Assembly (NCBI GenBank): GCA_028583605.1 | Contig: CM053330.1 | Span: 22,656,129-22,720,128, forward strand | Origin: Dastarcus helophoroides | Lineage: Eukaryota > Arthropoda > Insecta > Coleoptera > Bothrideridae | DNA length: 64,000 nt | Direction: 5' to 3' | Shown here: positions 1 to 12,800 of the stretch, in pieces | Position numbering within the stretch: the stretch's first letter is position 1 | Layout of the letters: each line of letters begins with the position of its first letter | Notes under the pieces: generated by a model | Database searches by the model: none | What the model was told of the DNA's origin: nothing | The model's input: the letters and a program-made list of their open reading frames with translations, nothing else | Made by a program: the position numbers and the translations under genes

Positions 1-1849
1 AGCTCAGGTAAATATGTTCAGAATATTTGCGAAACCAATGCCAATGCTGCATACATTTTGAAAAAGAACATTCGGGGAATTACGGATCATTTTTTTTTTT
101 GAGAATTATGGACCGAGACCACTCAATATAAGTAATTTCTCATGCAAAATGTCAAAATAGCATTAGTTTTTTAGTAAATTTTCAAAAAAAAACAAATATA
201 TTTATTATTCATATTTATAATTTGAACATTTGAAAAATCGAGCGGTCATATCGTTTCGCTTCGAAGGCACCACAGAAGAAACAACAGCTTTCAACCGATT
301 GTGACATGAAAGAAGACATCGATTTCTGCATAATTTGTGAGAGGAATATGCCAAAAAAGCATAAATATTATCAAAAATATTTAAAATATTATCCATTGCA
401 ATGTGTGTGACCTAGCCGCTTACTTGACATGCACTGAAACGACTGTAAGTTTCTGGACTTGCGATTATTGCCTTTAGGACTGCTTTTCATGTCATTTTTT
501 ACACCGTTTCACTTTGTTTCCTTTTATTAGTAAATTTTTTGATATAGAAATAAAATTTTTCCTTAATCTTTTTCTATTTTTTATCGATATTCAAAGTGGT
601 CCGCAATTTCCCGACATTTTTCAAAATCGCTAAAATACTGTTTTTGGGCCAACTGATCTAAGTTGTATAAATCAATACAGTTTGACCGAACTACTGCGAT
701 CCAAAGAGAGGTTATTAATCGTACTACAAATTCAAGTTTTAAAATTTTTAAACAAAAATATTCTTTGCGATTCTTTAGCCAAACTGAAAATGCAGTTCAG
801 ACCCCAGTCTCGTTTATAAATAGCAACAAGAATAAGATGAAAATGAAAGAAAATATTGAAATAATTATTTTGAGTGAACAAAATTCCAAATTATATTTTA
901 AAGCTTAATAAATATTTTCAAAAATAAAAAATGCAAATTTTAGAATATTTCTCAAAAACTGCTTTTTTTGAGTAGGAAAATACATTAACAGAAACTGATA
1001 TTGAACATAGGGGAAAAGTTATGAATATTGAATCATTATGCAATGTGTCCCAAAGGACGAGAGCTAGCGAAAATCTTCCCCTTTAAAATTTTTGAATTGA
1101 ATGATTTTCTCTGCAAAAAAATGATTTCTAAATTCCTTTACTGCCCAAGATTTTTGTACTTAGGTGGTTTTAGTAATATTTTTTATTGATTTTGCTGTAT
1201 ACTAGCGAAATAAAAAATAACCTGCTTTAGTCACATATTTCCTGCTTTATTCCTCAGAATTTCTGTGTAATTAAACTCAATACCATTTCGGATGTTGTAT
1301 CCATCTCATCATTTTTCTAGAGGTCCCCATCAAAATCAATTATAAGTGTCATATTCGGAAACTGCACTGACCAAAGGATTATATGAATTTTGTTGTTACA
1401 TGTTGCAAAGTGATGCAGAAGTTATAACCACAAAACTTCATTGGTCGGGAGCACTAACAATGCAATACGAGTTCTGTAGGATCTATTCGGAACACGAAGC
1501 AGTGCGGGACAGAAAAGGCTTGGAATACGGAGCAATAATAAATCTCATTTGATTTATGTCTCGTTGTGCTTGCAAACTATTTTTTGGAATTTTTTATCCA
1601 GACAAACAGTTATGCCATCTCATGAACTCCATTGACTATGCAAATACTATGACATGCCAGATAATACACAGGGTCTCCCAATGAATATCTAGCCCCGCTT
1701 GCAATTAGAAAACCAACTTGATATGTTCCTCCTCCTAACCCCTATCAACCCTTCACTTTAAAATTTCAAATAGAACTGCCCCACTTTCAATACATTATTT
1801 TAAATCCCATTCTATTGCAAATACTGCGAAATACTGTGAAATAAAGAAA

Positions 1850-2357
1850 ATTAAAATTGCAATTATTTCCAAAAGTTGTAAAAGGAACACCAATGTCTAT
1901 ATCAGTTAAAAGGTAATTTAAATTTGCACTAGATAGGTCAAAAAAAAACATAGGATATTCCATTTGAGTCTTTAAGTTGTGCAAGATAGCTTCGTATGTG
2001 TTCTACTCACGTACCAAATATGAAATAAATACCAGGTTTCTAGAAAAAGATACAAAAAATTTCGTGAGACCTGGAATGTGTCAAATTTTTTATAATAGTC
2101 CAATTATCTCAAAAACTATAAATTTTAGAAACAATGTTTGTTATTCAAAGTGGTCTTAAAATATCAAGTAAAATCCAAAAATGCAAATATATATAGGGTC
2201 TCATTTAAAATAACGAAGTTGGTGTCACCTTCAAGTATAAGCGGAGATTTTACAAATTTGCGAATATTTTAGTTGTGTTGGCCTCATCGACTTTGCCAAG
2301 TTGTTAAATTTTCAAAATTCAAAAAAAAATTCAAAAGTACCGGTGGGACACACTGTA
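1850..2357. mobile_element. single arm of foldback family G
   Basis: It matches the right arms of the elements at 4629-6383 and 23880-24490 block by block: the CAAAAGTTGTAAAAG block, TCTAGAAAAAGATAC, AACGAAGTTGGTGTCA and GGGACACACTGTA at the end. No matching left arm is found nearby. Confidence 0.75.
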
Positions 2358-2499
2358 CAGGGTTACTCACTTCGGAGTACCGCAAGAAAGCCTTAACATT
2401 CTTTTAAATGAAAACACGTATTTTTTCTCCACAAAAAACATGTTAGCTTGATGTCTATTTTAAGTGATTAAAACCCATTAAATTTGTCAACATTTTACA

Positions 2500-2632
2500 T
2501 ATATTTTTTTGCATAAAGGGGCTAGTGTGCTCTGAAGGATCAGAAACATGTGACATATTTCTTCTTAACTGTCCATATAGTCCTCGCTCGGCGTAGTTCA
2601 GAGCACACCAGCCGTCCTTATACAAAAAAAAT
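2500..2632. repeat. imperfect hairpin, about 33-bp stems
   Basis: GCTAGTGTGCTCTGAA (from 2521) and TTCAGAGCACACCAGCC (to about 2605) are inverted copies. The match continues outward through runs of T and A. About 60 bases lie between the arms. Confidence 0.6.
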
Positions 2633-4628
2633 TGTAATTTTTCTCAAATGTAATAACCTATAATTAAATAATAGTTAAAGAGAGATATCACGTATATTAT
2701 ATTTTTTAAAAGCTTTTTAAATACTTCTTTATGTGGCGTAAAAAAATTGTGTTTCCATTAAAAAAAATATCCCGAAGCTTGAGTTACTGCAAAATGAATC
2801 CTTCTGTATATAAGGCCTATGTCCAATTTAGAGTCCATTAGGTGCCATTCAATAGCCATACAAAGCTTTTTTTTTATGAAATCGACTTTCTAAGGCCGAA
2901 AATTACTTGAACACTCTTGGTGACTCATACTATATTACAAAGGTGAACTTAGTAGAATTATGTTACAGTGTAATAGGGGTTAATGCCTTTAAAACACGGA
3001 AAATATTAAACTCACCACAATTTTTCAGAGACAAATCAAAAATTGGGTTGCACTACCTTTAGAATGTTTTTTTTTTTTAATAGACAAAACTTTTGTGTAT
3101 CGGTAAAATTATTAATCCTAAAATGGATATTAAAATGAAATAAATAAATAACTAGGATGCCAAGTTTTTGAAATATTTATTATATTTATGTTTTACAATT
3201 TTTGCCTTTATAAATCCCTAAAATATGAGAAAGGCTCAGGTTTTTCATAAATACTTTTAATTTTTTTATTTTAGAAATGACTTCATATATTTATTTCTGA
3301 CGATGTTTCATAAGTGGCACCACATAAAAAAGAAACGAAAAGAACGCGTCCCAGAAATATTTTAATGTTTTCTTTTTCATTTTGTTTATTGTTCTACTTT
3401 TGATTTTATTAATTGGGTTAACTGAATGTCATTTGTCAAATTTTATCTAACATAAATTAAAATTTTTAAGAATACAAAATATTCAAAATATGTGTCAAGT
3501 TTTTGAAATCAGGGAATATTGAAAAGCAATACATTTTAAACCTATTACGCAATATTACGAAAAGTTAGTATACCCGGAAACATTAAAATTAATTATTCTG
3601 AGTAAAACTCCACAGAATGACTTTTTGACTGTATTCTATTTAACTAAATCACGTCACATTGTGGTCTGGATATTTTCCACCCGGGCAAAGCTGGGCAGGT
3701 CGATAGTTGCGAATTAAATTAAACAATTAACTCTTAAATGGTATTTATGTCAATAATTATATCTGAATTATATTGACAGATCATTACAAAAACTTTAAAA
3801 AATAGGGTCAAGTGGTAAACAGTGAACCAGAGGTACATAGTGAATCACCACTCAAATTATCTAAACTAAAGGTTGGCAGATGATGCCACGAAGACAAAAA
3901 GACTCAATTTTTCATCCGTTTTCGCACCCTCAGTAGATGACAAGCTTCCAATGAAAACACACGCGCAATGAGATAATTTGTGTTTTTTAATGAAGAAACA
4001 AAACAAGCACAGATTAATTTAGTTAGTTAAACGTCTATGATATTTTTTTTGCTGATTCAAATTTTTTACACTTCTTTGGTGACTAGTTTTGTATCGTTTA
4101 GACATACTGTTGCTACGTTAGTTATGTTTGTTTGTTTTTAATATTACTTAAAACATTGAAAAGCGTAGATGTTACACAGTGAAGTAGAAAGGTATGGCAC
4201 TCTGTCGAACAGCATGCTTTTCTGAGTAGTTATCTTCTCACAAAGTGTCAAATGGACTTTTTATACATATTCTTCTAAATGTTTGTACATGGGATTATGT
4301 CACTTAATGCAGCTATAACTAAATTACATGTATCGAGTCAAGTTTTTTGGTGTAACCATATACACGTTGTCCCCACTCATTATTGCAACATTTCACAAGT
4401 ACATAGTTAAATTCTGCTCATTCAACAGCTCATAACAGATTTACTCCAGAACTACCCCACACTGGTTCACTGTAAGCTATTGGTATTGGGCCGAAACTGA
4501 TACAAAAAATATAAATCAGATACATAACGCCTCACTCGGCAAAAATAGTTCGTTTTTATATTCGCATCCGAATGAATTATGAGCATATAAATTTTTGGTA
4601 GTTCACTGTTGCACTTTGGTGCAGAGTC

Positions 4629-6383
4629 TACAGTTTGTTTCACCGGGAATCGCCGCGATCGATATCTGACAAAGTACTCATTTAAAAAATTTAAAAATTT
4701 AACAACTTGGCAAAATCAACAAGGTCAACACAACTAAAATATTCGCAAAGTTGTAATACTTTCGCTTATACTGGAAGTTGACACCAACTTCGTTATTTTA
4801 AATAAGACACCCTATATATTTTTGCATTTTAGGATTTTATTTAATAATTTAAGGTCACTTTGAATAACAAAAATTGTTCCTAAAATTTATAGTTTTTGAG
4901 ATAATTGGATCTTTATAAAAAAATTGACAGATGCAAGATTCCCACGCAATTCTTTTTATCTTTTTCCAAAAACGAGATATTTATTTCACGTTTGGTACGT
5001 AAGTAGGACACATATAAAGCAATCTTGCACATCTTTCATATCTTTAAAAACGAGTGTTGAATTCACGACTGTACCTTTTGATAAATTCAAACCGCAATAA
5101 CTTTGTTATCTCAAATAGAACACCCTATATTTTTTGACCTATCTGGTGCAGCTAAAAATTATCTTTTAACTGATATAGGCATTGCGGAAGTTTCTTTTAC
5201 AATGTTCGGAAATAATTGCAATTTTAACTCTTTTTTTTATTTCACAGTTATTGAATTTTTATTGAGTAGAAACAAATGAAATATACTTTAAAAAAAGACA
5301 ACCGATATCGACAATTAAATTATGAAACAATCAGTCAAATTATTTATAGTAGTTCATAATGTGTAGTGAAGCTAGAATTAAAACATGACTAGTCGACATA
5401 ACTGTAAATGCTATTTCGACATTTTTATTATCAACAACAAATTTTCTTCTATCTGATTTCTCTTTGACAGAGTCGAAATTTGTGAGAATTTCTACCATTC
5501 GCTTTACTGGATTTCATAAGGGCTTTACCTCATCTGGATATCGAACAGCAAATTTATCACTGTATCATATGTTTGTGATATTACTTTGTTACATCGTCAG
5601 AAAATAATAAACAATTTCAAATAATTCTCATCACTAGAAGAGATGATCAGGCTTGTTTGCATTTTAGCATCACCACACATTATAAATAAACCATAAATAA
5701 TTTGACAAAAGGTTTCCTGACAGTTTAATTGTCGATTAAGATTATTTGTACTCATAACGTCACTGATCTGCGACCCGATAAGAGTTCATTTAATGTGAAA
5801 TGGGAAAATAAAAGTAAAAAAATGGAGTTATTTCTAAACGATAATTAAAGTCCACATAAGATAGGCTAAAAGAATAATAGGATGTTCCATCTAAAATAAC
5901 AAAGTTATCGCTGTTTAAATTTATCAAAATGTTCAGGCGTGAATTCAACACTCGGTATAATGTTTTTGAACTGATATAAGTTGTTCTAGATAGCTTCATA
6001 TGTGTTCTAACTACGCACTAAATATCAAATTAATAACTGGTTTCTGAAAAAAAATACAAAGAATTTCGTGGAACCTTGCATCTGTCAAATTGTTTATAAA
6101 AATCCAATTATCTTAAAAACTATGAATTTTAAGAACAAGGTTTGTTTTCTAAAGTGGCCTTGAAATATCAAATAAAATCCGAAAATGCAAAAATATATAG
6201 GATGTCCTATTCATAATAACGAAGTTGGTGTCAACTTCCGGTATAACCGGAAATACTACAACTTTGCGAATATTTTAGTTGTATTGGCCCGGTCGACTTT
6301 GCTAAGTTGATAAATTTTCAAATTTTTTAGATAATTGCTTTGTCAGATATCGATCGCGGCGATTCCGGGTGAGCCACGCTGTA
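4629..6383. mobile_element. foldback element, family G, copy 1 (1.75 kb)
   Basis: Both ends begin TACAG and share GGAATCGCCGCGATCGATAT in inverted orientation. Left arm about 4629-5245, right arm about 5860-6383. Successive blocks of the left arm (AGTTGACACCAACTTCGTTA, GACAGATGCAAG, a block around 5100-5230) recur inverted in the right arm. There is no transposase. Internal open frames are short and unrecognised. Confidence 0.85.
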
Positions 6384-6580
6384 TAGTTTAGTACGAAAGT
6401 AATGATTTACATCCAATGCAAAAAACGACAAAAGCTGTTGCTTCATAAATTTTTATTCTTTCGCATTTTACTTGCTTTATATGATAATTTTTCTAGACTT
6501 TATGAGATACACTTTGCACAATACCTTAGAATTTTGTAAATTGTGTTCTTTGTAGTTAACCTTTGTTCATTTTGACGCAG

Positions 6581-6807
6581 GTATGAAACATTTACTAAGG
6601 ACATTTCTTAACGACTTGGGTGGAAATCCAAATAAAAGAAACGCATCTAATGAAACCGTCCTACATTCGGCTTGTAAGTTAAATCAGACGAAAAGTTTTA
6701 GTGCCCAAGAAAGAAGAGCAGCTTGCGTTCAACTTCTTTTATATTGGAAAGGAGTTCCCCTGCCAGGAGGCGGTAGAGAGAAAGTTGATCTTAGTGCTCA
6801 AGATAAG
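6581..6807 (+). CDS. ANKIB1: ANKIB1 exon a: ankyrin repeat segment
   Basis: Residues 1-76. The acceptor is the CAG at 6578-6580 and the donor follows AAG at 6807. The segment [18 protein letters not shown] matches the ankyrin region of ANKIB1 proteins. The ATG at 6583 is an internal Met: the family reads straight through here and the exon starts in the middle of a Gly codon. It continues to VDLSAQDK, which joins [10 protein letters not shown] in the next exon to complete the next repeat. Confidence 0.88.
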
Positions 6808-9800
6808 GTATACTTTCCCATTTATCCGAGTAATGCTTTTCAAATGGGCCAAATTGCTTTTTCATTGGATCCTGAAGGGGCAATGATTTAATATAAGCTA
6901 AACAGTTTCGACGTGTACAATGGATCAATACACAGAAACAAAAATGTTTGTGTAATTGTGTATTCGCTTAAGAGATTAATTTTTCATTTGTGTTTGAATT
7001 GGTTCTCAATTTTGGTAATTATTTATTTATAAATCAATTCCCAGCATTAACGTAATTTAAATTGATTGAATGATCGGCCTTGCAATGCTGTGAATATTAA
7101 TATAAATATTGTCCTTAGATGCATCATTAAATGTGATATACTCAAATTTTATTAAGTATTTTCAAATCAATTCTAATCCGATCGATTTACATAATATTAT
7201 GCCCTTCATTTTATTGGTGTAAGCCATAAACCGTTAGTGTAATAAGTAACCGATTGTTGGTTTACTGAAGAAATGAAAGATAACGGTCTAGCCGTTTAGG
7301 TCGTTCCTCGTGCTGTGTTGGTTTTTTGCTAAAATATCTTGTTTTGATGCAGTCTTTTTCATAGTAACTTTTGCCATGCAATAAATGAGGGTTACCATCA
7401 CTGTACCCTAAGATATTACCATTTCATTTTTTTCATCTTAGGTTTTTTGCAGATTAAAGCAATTGCTGCATTGCTAACCTGATACCATTGTTGTTTAAGA
7501 AAAACTCTAATTAATAATTTCGAATTTATTTTAAGCTAACAGATGCTGATTTTAATAAAATTTTATAAAAGCGCTGACTTCAAGAATTTTTTTAACTCAG
7601 TTTATTTACTAGATCGGCAACAGAGTTTTCTTTTCTTTCAAGAAAAAATTTCATGAGTTGCAAAAGCAAAAGTAAAGATAATCCAATCATAAACATATTA
7701 ACGAATGACATACAGAAAATGCAGTTCCTTAAAATAACAGTTTTTAAGAAAGATGGAACATTAACAAAGATAATACAATACATTTGTGGAAGAATAGCTA
7801 GGCTCTAACCAAAAAAAAGTTTTTGTTTAAATAAATTTATAAAGAAGTTTAGATAACGAGAGTACGCAACAACAATTTTCAATGAAAATCTTAATTTTCT
7901 AATTATGTCAATAAAAATAAAAAATTGAAACGGCTGCTTACTTTCTATTTTATTTGAATTAGGCAAATCAGCTGAAAAAGTTTAATATTACAGGATGGAA
8001 ATACAGCTTTACATTGGGCTGCTTCAACAGGATTAAAAAGATGTGTAGAATTGCTTTTGACACACGGTTCCCCATTGTTTATTGAAAATAATGATAAGTT
8101 AACACCTTGCGACTTGGCGATGAAAGGATCTTTCCACGACATTGCTAGACTTCTTGAAAGTAGAATGGTTTTTGTAAGTAAAGACTGCAGTATTTAAACT
8201 TAGTATATGCTAAACTGCGTACGTTATTTTTAGGCTGATAATAGTGACTTGGTTAACGAAGATGAAATAATAAATGAACAAGAAGTGTACAGTGGACTTA
8301 GAAGTCAAGACCTGCAAGAAGCTAAGGACCAACTACTTGTTGATACCTCAGATATGCTTAAAATACCTCTTTTTACTGCCGAAGCTCTTCTAAGGAATAA
8401 CGGTAATATTTTTGTGTAACTATATATTTGTGGTTGATTTAATAATTACCATTTTATAACATAAAAACTTATTATTTTTCAGAGTGGTCTAGGGAATTGC
8501 TGCTAGAAAAATGGATGAAGGATCCTGTTGAATGTTGTCAAATGGCAGGTGTACAAGCTCCTTCTTCCTTACTCCATCATGCTAGTTCAGTTGAGTCAAG
8601 TATTTCGGTGGACACCACGGACGAAATCAAGGACACCATGGTAAAGTGGTAATTTTTATTCAACTTAAAGCAACATGTAGTATATATTTTAGTGCGAGAT
8701 ATGTCTTTCCACAATTTCAAATTGGCAGCAACCAATCAAAATGTCATGTAAACATTACTTTTGCAAATGTTGCTGGGAAAGTTATCTGACAACCAAAATA
8801 CAAGATGGGGACGCTCATCATATTCTCTGTCCGGCTTACCAATGTCATATTTTAGTTCCTGTTGAATTTATCGAAAAGTTAGTAAGTCCAGATATGGCTA
8901 GGCGATATTTACAATTCGATATAAAGGTAAATATTAAAAAGCTAACTGATAGTTCTGAGAGTCGCATTAAATTAATATTACAGGCCTTTGTTGAAAGTAA
9001 CAAAACAATCAAATGGTGTCCGATACCAGGATGTGGAAGAGCTGTAAGACTACCCGAAGCTGAGCAAAATGCAAACGGAAATATCAATAAATCTGTGATT
9101 ACATCACATGCTGTAGATTGCGGAAATGCTCACTTCTTTTGCTGGGAATGCTTAGGTAAGTTTATGCAAGCCGCTTTATTGATATTATCTCTTAAATATT
9201 TAGATTTCTAAACGAAACTTTATTTAAATTTTATTTAGCTAAATTTAATTTAGCTTTAAAATATATCTAACACGCATGTTAGAACGAATTTTTAAATTTG
9301 AATGGTCATATAAAATCTCAATTTTTCTAAATCTAAGGAAAGTACCCGAGGTGTACCCCACCGATTTTTTTCATTTTGTGATATGTTGTGGTACATAACA
9401 AATTATTGGACACGTATTTTTTTTTAGATGCTAACTCGGCGATCTAAGTGATGAAACCACCCCTTAAAGTTAACCCCAAAAAACAGTTTTTCTTTAATAA
9501 CTCGAGAGTTAATTAGAATTTTTTGATGAAACAAACGCTCTATTATTTCTCATAAAAAAGCGCTCCTAAAAACACATTGTGCCAGGAGTTCAATGGGCTC
9601 CGAGAAATGGCTCGCGCGAATTGAATTGCAAAAATTTGGATTAGGTATTAAAAAACGAAAACTTAAAATTAATGTTAACGTCTAAAAAGCAAGTACACCG
9701 GATTAAAAAAAATATTGCTTCGACTGCTGACGGAAGAAACAACTTAAAACTGGGAAATAACAGTGGCTGTTATTATTCTTTTTTTGAATTTTTAAATTAT

Positions 9801-12800
9801 TTGTAGGTATTTGTAATCAAAAATTAAAATTTCATAATTTATAAATTGAAATGTTATCAACATTAGTATGCTTTTTACATCTGTCGGCATTCTGAACAAC
9901 ATTTATGTACATTTTGGTACGGTTTATTTATTAGCCAAAACGGATGATAGGCTGCGCAAGCCCAGTTGAAAAAATTAAAATAATGATATTTACGTAAAAA
10001 ATGTAAAAGACGTTCTGCCGCGGACAGGATATGAATCTAGTCTTTGTACCTTATACAAATAAACCTCTACCCTCTGCTATAGAGATTTTGAACAGGGTTT
10101 GTTATGAAATTATCAGTATTATTCTGCTGTAAATTTGGAGTTATATAATGTTTTCCCAAAAAAAATTATTTTTGCATTATTTTTCATGATTAAATCCAAA
10201 TATTGCATTGACATCTAGTTCTGAACTATAATTAAACTTTCAAATCTCTAGCTCATAGGGAAGTTAGTTAAAAATCGATCAGAAAATTTGTACGGAACAG
10301 AGTGACACGAAAGAAACTATACAAATAAACAGATAACAAAATGAAATTTTCAAAGGCAAAAATTGAAATTAAAGTAGATGCCGCTTATTAGAATTATAGT
10401 TACAATTTTTAATGCAAAAATTGCCAGTCAGTTATAAGAATCAAAATTTCGGATAACGGAGTCAAGAACTAAAGAGTTAATTGCTTAATGACTATTAATA
10501 ACATCCTGGGATGCTTATTTCTAATCTTAATTAAATTTCGAATTTTTGTTAAACTTATTGTACATATTTTATATGAAAATTTGATAAAGATGAACAAACT
10601 GGGCATAAATACCTAGCTGGTAAATGAGCAAGTGTATCTTGCTGGGAAGATTGTATTGGACAAAAACAAATAAAAATTAGGGATTCTTTTAAATTAATGT
10701 TTCAAATAATGCATAATTTTGCCTTCATGTCCCCGATTATTAACATTAGATTGTGCTTAAAGGTCCACAGTGGCTACACTTGAAATTTCACCTAATAGAA
10801 TCGCCGGTTATCAGAATTAAAATGGTCTACGTAATTCCATTAAGCGGCACTTCTGTATTTGAAAACAAATGCTTTGTTTTTGTTATTTATTTTTCTATGC
10901 AGTGCATCTCAAAAGTCATGCGCACTTCGAAAACTAAAAATTTTTGTAAAAATTGGACAGCTCTGATTTACTTTTGAGGCATAAACGTTGATGAAGTTTA
11001 ATTTTTAAATTCTTAACCAGAAGCGGCGGGAGGAGGATAAGGATGGGTTTTTGAATTGTCAACCCCCTTTTTTATTACACCATATAAAAGCTTAGGTTTG
11101 TCTACTGGTTAATTTGATATTTAACATGCAAGGGGTTAGGAGGCACAATTTTGAAGAAAAATTGAAGAAATCGTTAAAATAAAAATTTTGAGTATACGGT
11201 TTTCTTTATTTTTTCCAAAATTTTCCTCACATTTTCCTCACACAACGCCAAATTAATTAAAAATACATAAGTTTTTATCAGGTGCAAGGAAAAAAAGGTG
11301 GTTGCTGTTTAAAAAAACCTTATCCCCTTCCCGCCGTCACTGGTTACGTTCAAAAACGGGCAATTTTTGAAAAAATTCCTCAAACAGGGCAATTTATTTT
11401 CTTTGACGTATGGACTTTGCGGTTCCTAGGAATTAAATTTTTTTCAAAATCATCAATCTGTTTAACAAAAACTAAAGATACAAAATATTAATAACAATTT
11501 TTATATTTAAATTGAGATTCCTAAAAACTTCGAAATCGAATTATGGTTAAAAATCCACAGTTTTGACAAAAATGATATGTTGAATATAAATTCGAACTAT
11601 CGATATTTTTCTGGAAGTTTGGAGTTTAAAATGCAAATTTCATGTTTAAAGTTAAAATGTTGAACAAAACAATTCTGGTATAAATTAAGAAAGATGGTGT
11701 AATTATAGATATAAGTACTTCTTTCAGTATTTGCTGCTGTAATAATACTAACTTTTACATAAATCAACAGCAACTTCACTCGATGGCACATCTTGCCATG
11801 AAGTAAGGCCAAAGCTCTCGCTTTTAGCCTGAATGAAGTGGCAAACCATAATGTATTGACCAAGAATGCCCGACTTAAATCAAAGAGTTATCGATAAAAT
11901 TGTAACTACTAAATATCTACGTATGGACTTCCCCTTATAATAAGTTAGTTTTTGTTGTAAATAAATAAAACAAACCCTTTAACAGTAAATATAACTTCGG
12001 TCCATTTTTGCAGGTGTTTCTTTCCAACCTCCAATTTTTTTTAGCACTAGCCGCCACTGATCACTACTAAATATGGCAAATGGGGGCCTGATTTTCATTA
12101 AACCAAGTGATTCTAAAAGTAGTACCATAAATTCAGAATTGTATTTTATGGCCCAAAATAAAACGATAAGTTTATATAAATATATGTCGTAAAAAGCTTC
12201 GTTTCCGAGTTACAGGGTGTGGAAGGTTAGTTCCTGATTATAGTTTTTAATTAATAGTTGTCAAACATGTACAGATAATTGAATTAAATTTGGCACAAGT
12301 CCAGACCTTTTTGTGCCTTTTCCAAAAATATAAGAATTAATTAGCACAACTTAACCAGTGGCGGGTATACCCAGGGGAGCAGTGCTTAAATCCCACTTTA
12401 TTTATTTTGTATGCATTTTTGTCGCAGTTTCGTAACAAAAATATATACTATAAACATTTTTACATAAAAAAGGTGAAATTCGATATTGTAAGCGGTTTTC
12501 GAGTAAAAATATCAGATGTAACCACGATAAACTTATACCGGTATGTCCACGCGCATCTTTTGACGTAATACGCGATGCAAAAGCCAATATGTTTACATTA
12601 TAGCGTGCTTTTCGAAGTAACGAATAAATTCTATAAAACCGCGAACAAACATATTTCGAAAAAATGCTCTGAGAAGGTCGATTTTTATTTCTTAATTGCG
12701 ATACCTCAGTTAATAGGTCTTTTTATATTAAATACAATAAAAAAAAGTTTTTTTAAATTCGGTCAATAAAAATGTTAGCATTCTAGCATGTTAGCAACGT

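Larger units (their letters stand above)
1..4628. other. no gene seen; AT-rich repeat mosaic
   Basis: No coding region is supported. The stretch holds one arm of a foldback element (about 1850-2357) and a short hairpin (2500-2632). An inverted 15-bp pair (TACAGTGAACCAG-like) occurs near 3815 and 4465 and may mark another element. The upstream ANKIB1 exon(s) were looked for and not found. Confidence 0.6.

Noticed and set aside
1346..1552. 68-codon open frame near the left edge, considered as a missing ANKIB1 exon
   Set aside because: It has no ankyrin motif and no similarity to the ANKIB1 N-terminus.
8741..9211. Reading 8741-9211 as a stand-alone 156-residue protein
   Set aside because: It runs through a clear intron (8927-8983) and past the 9155 donor; the ATG lies inside RING1.
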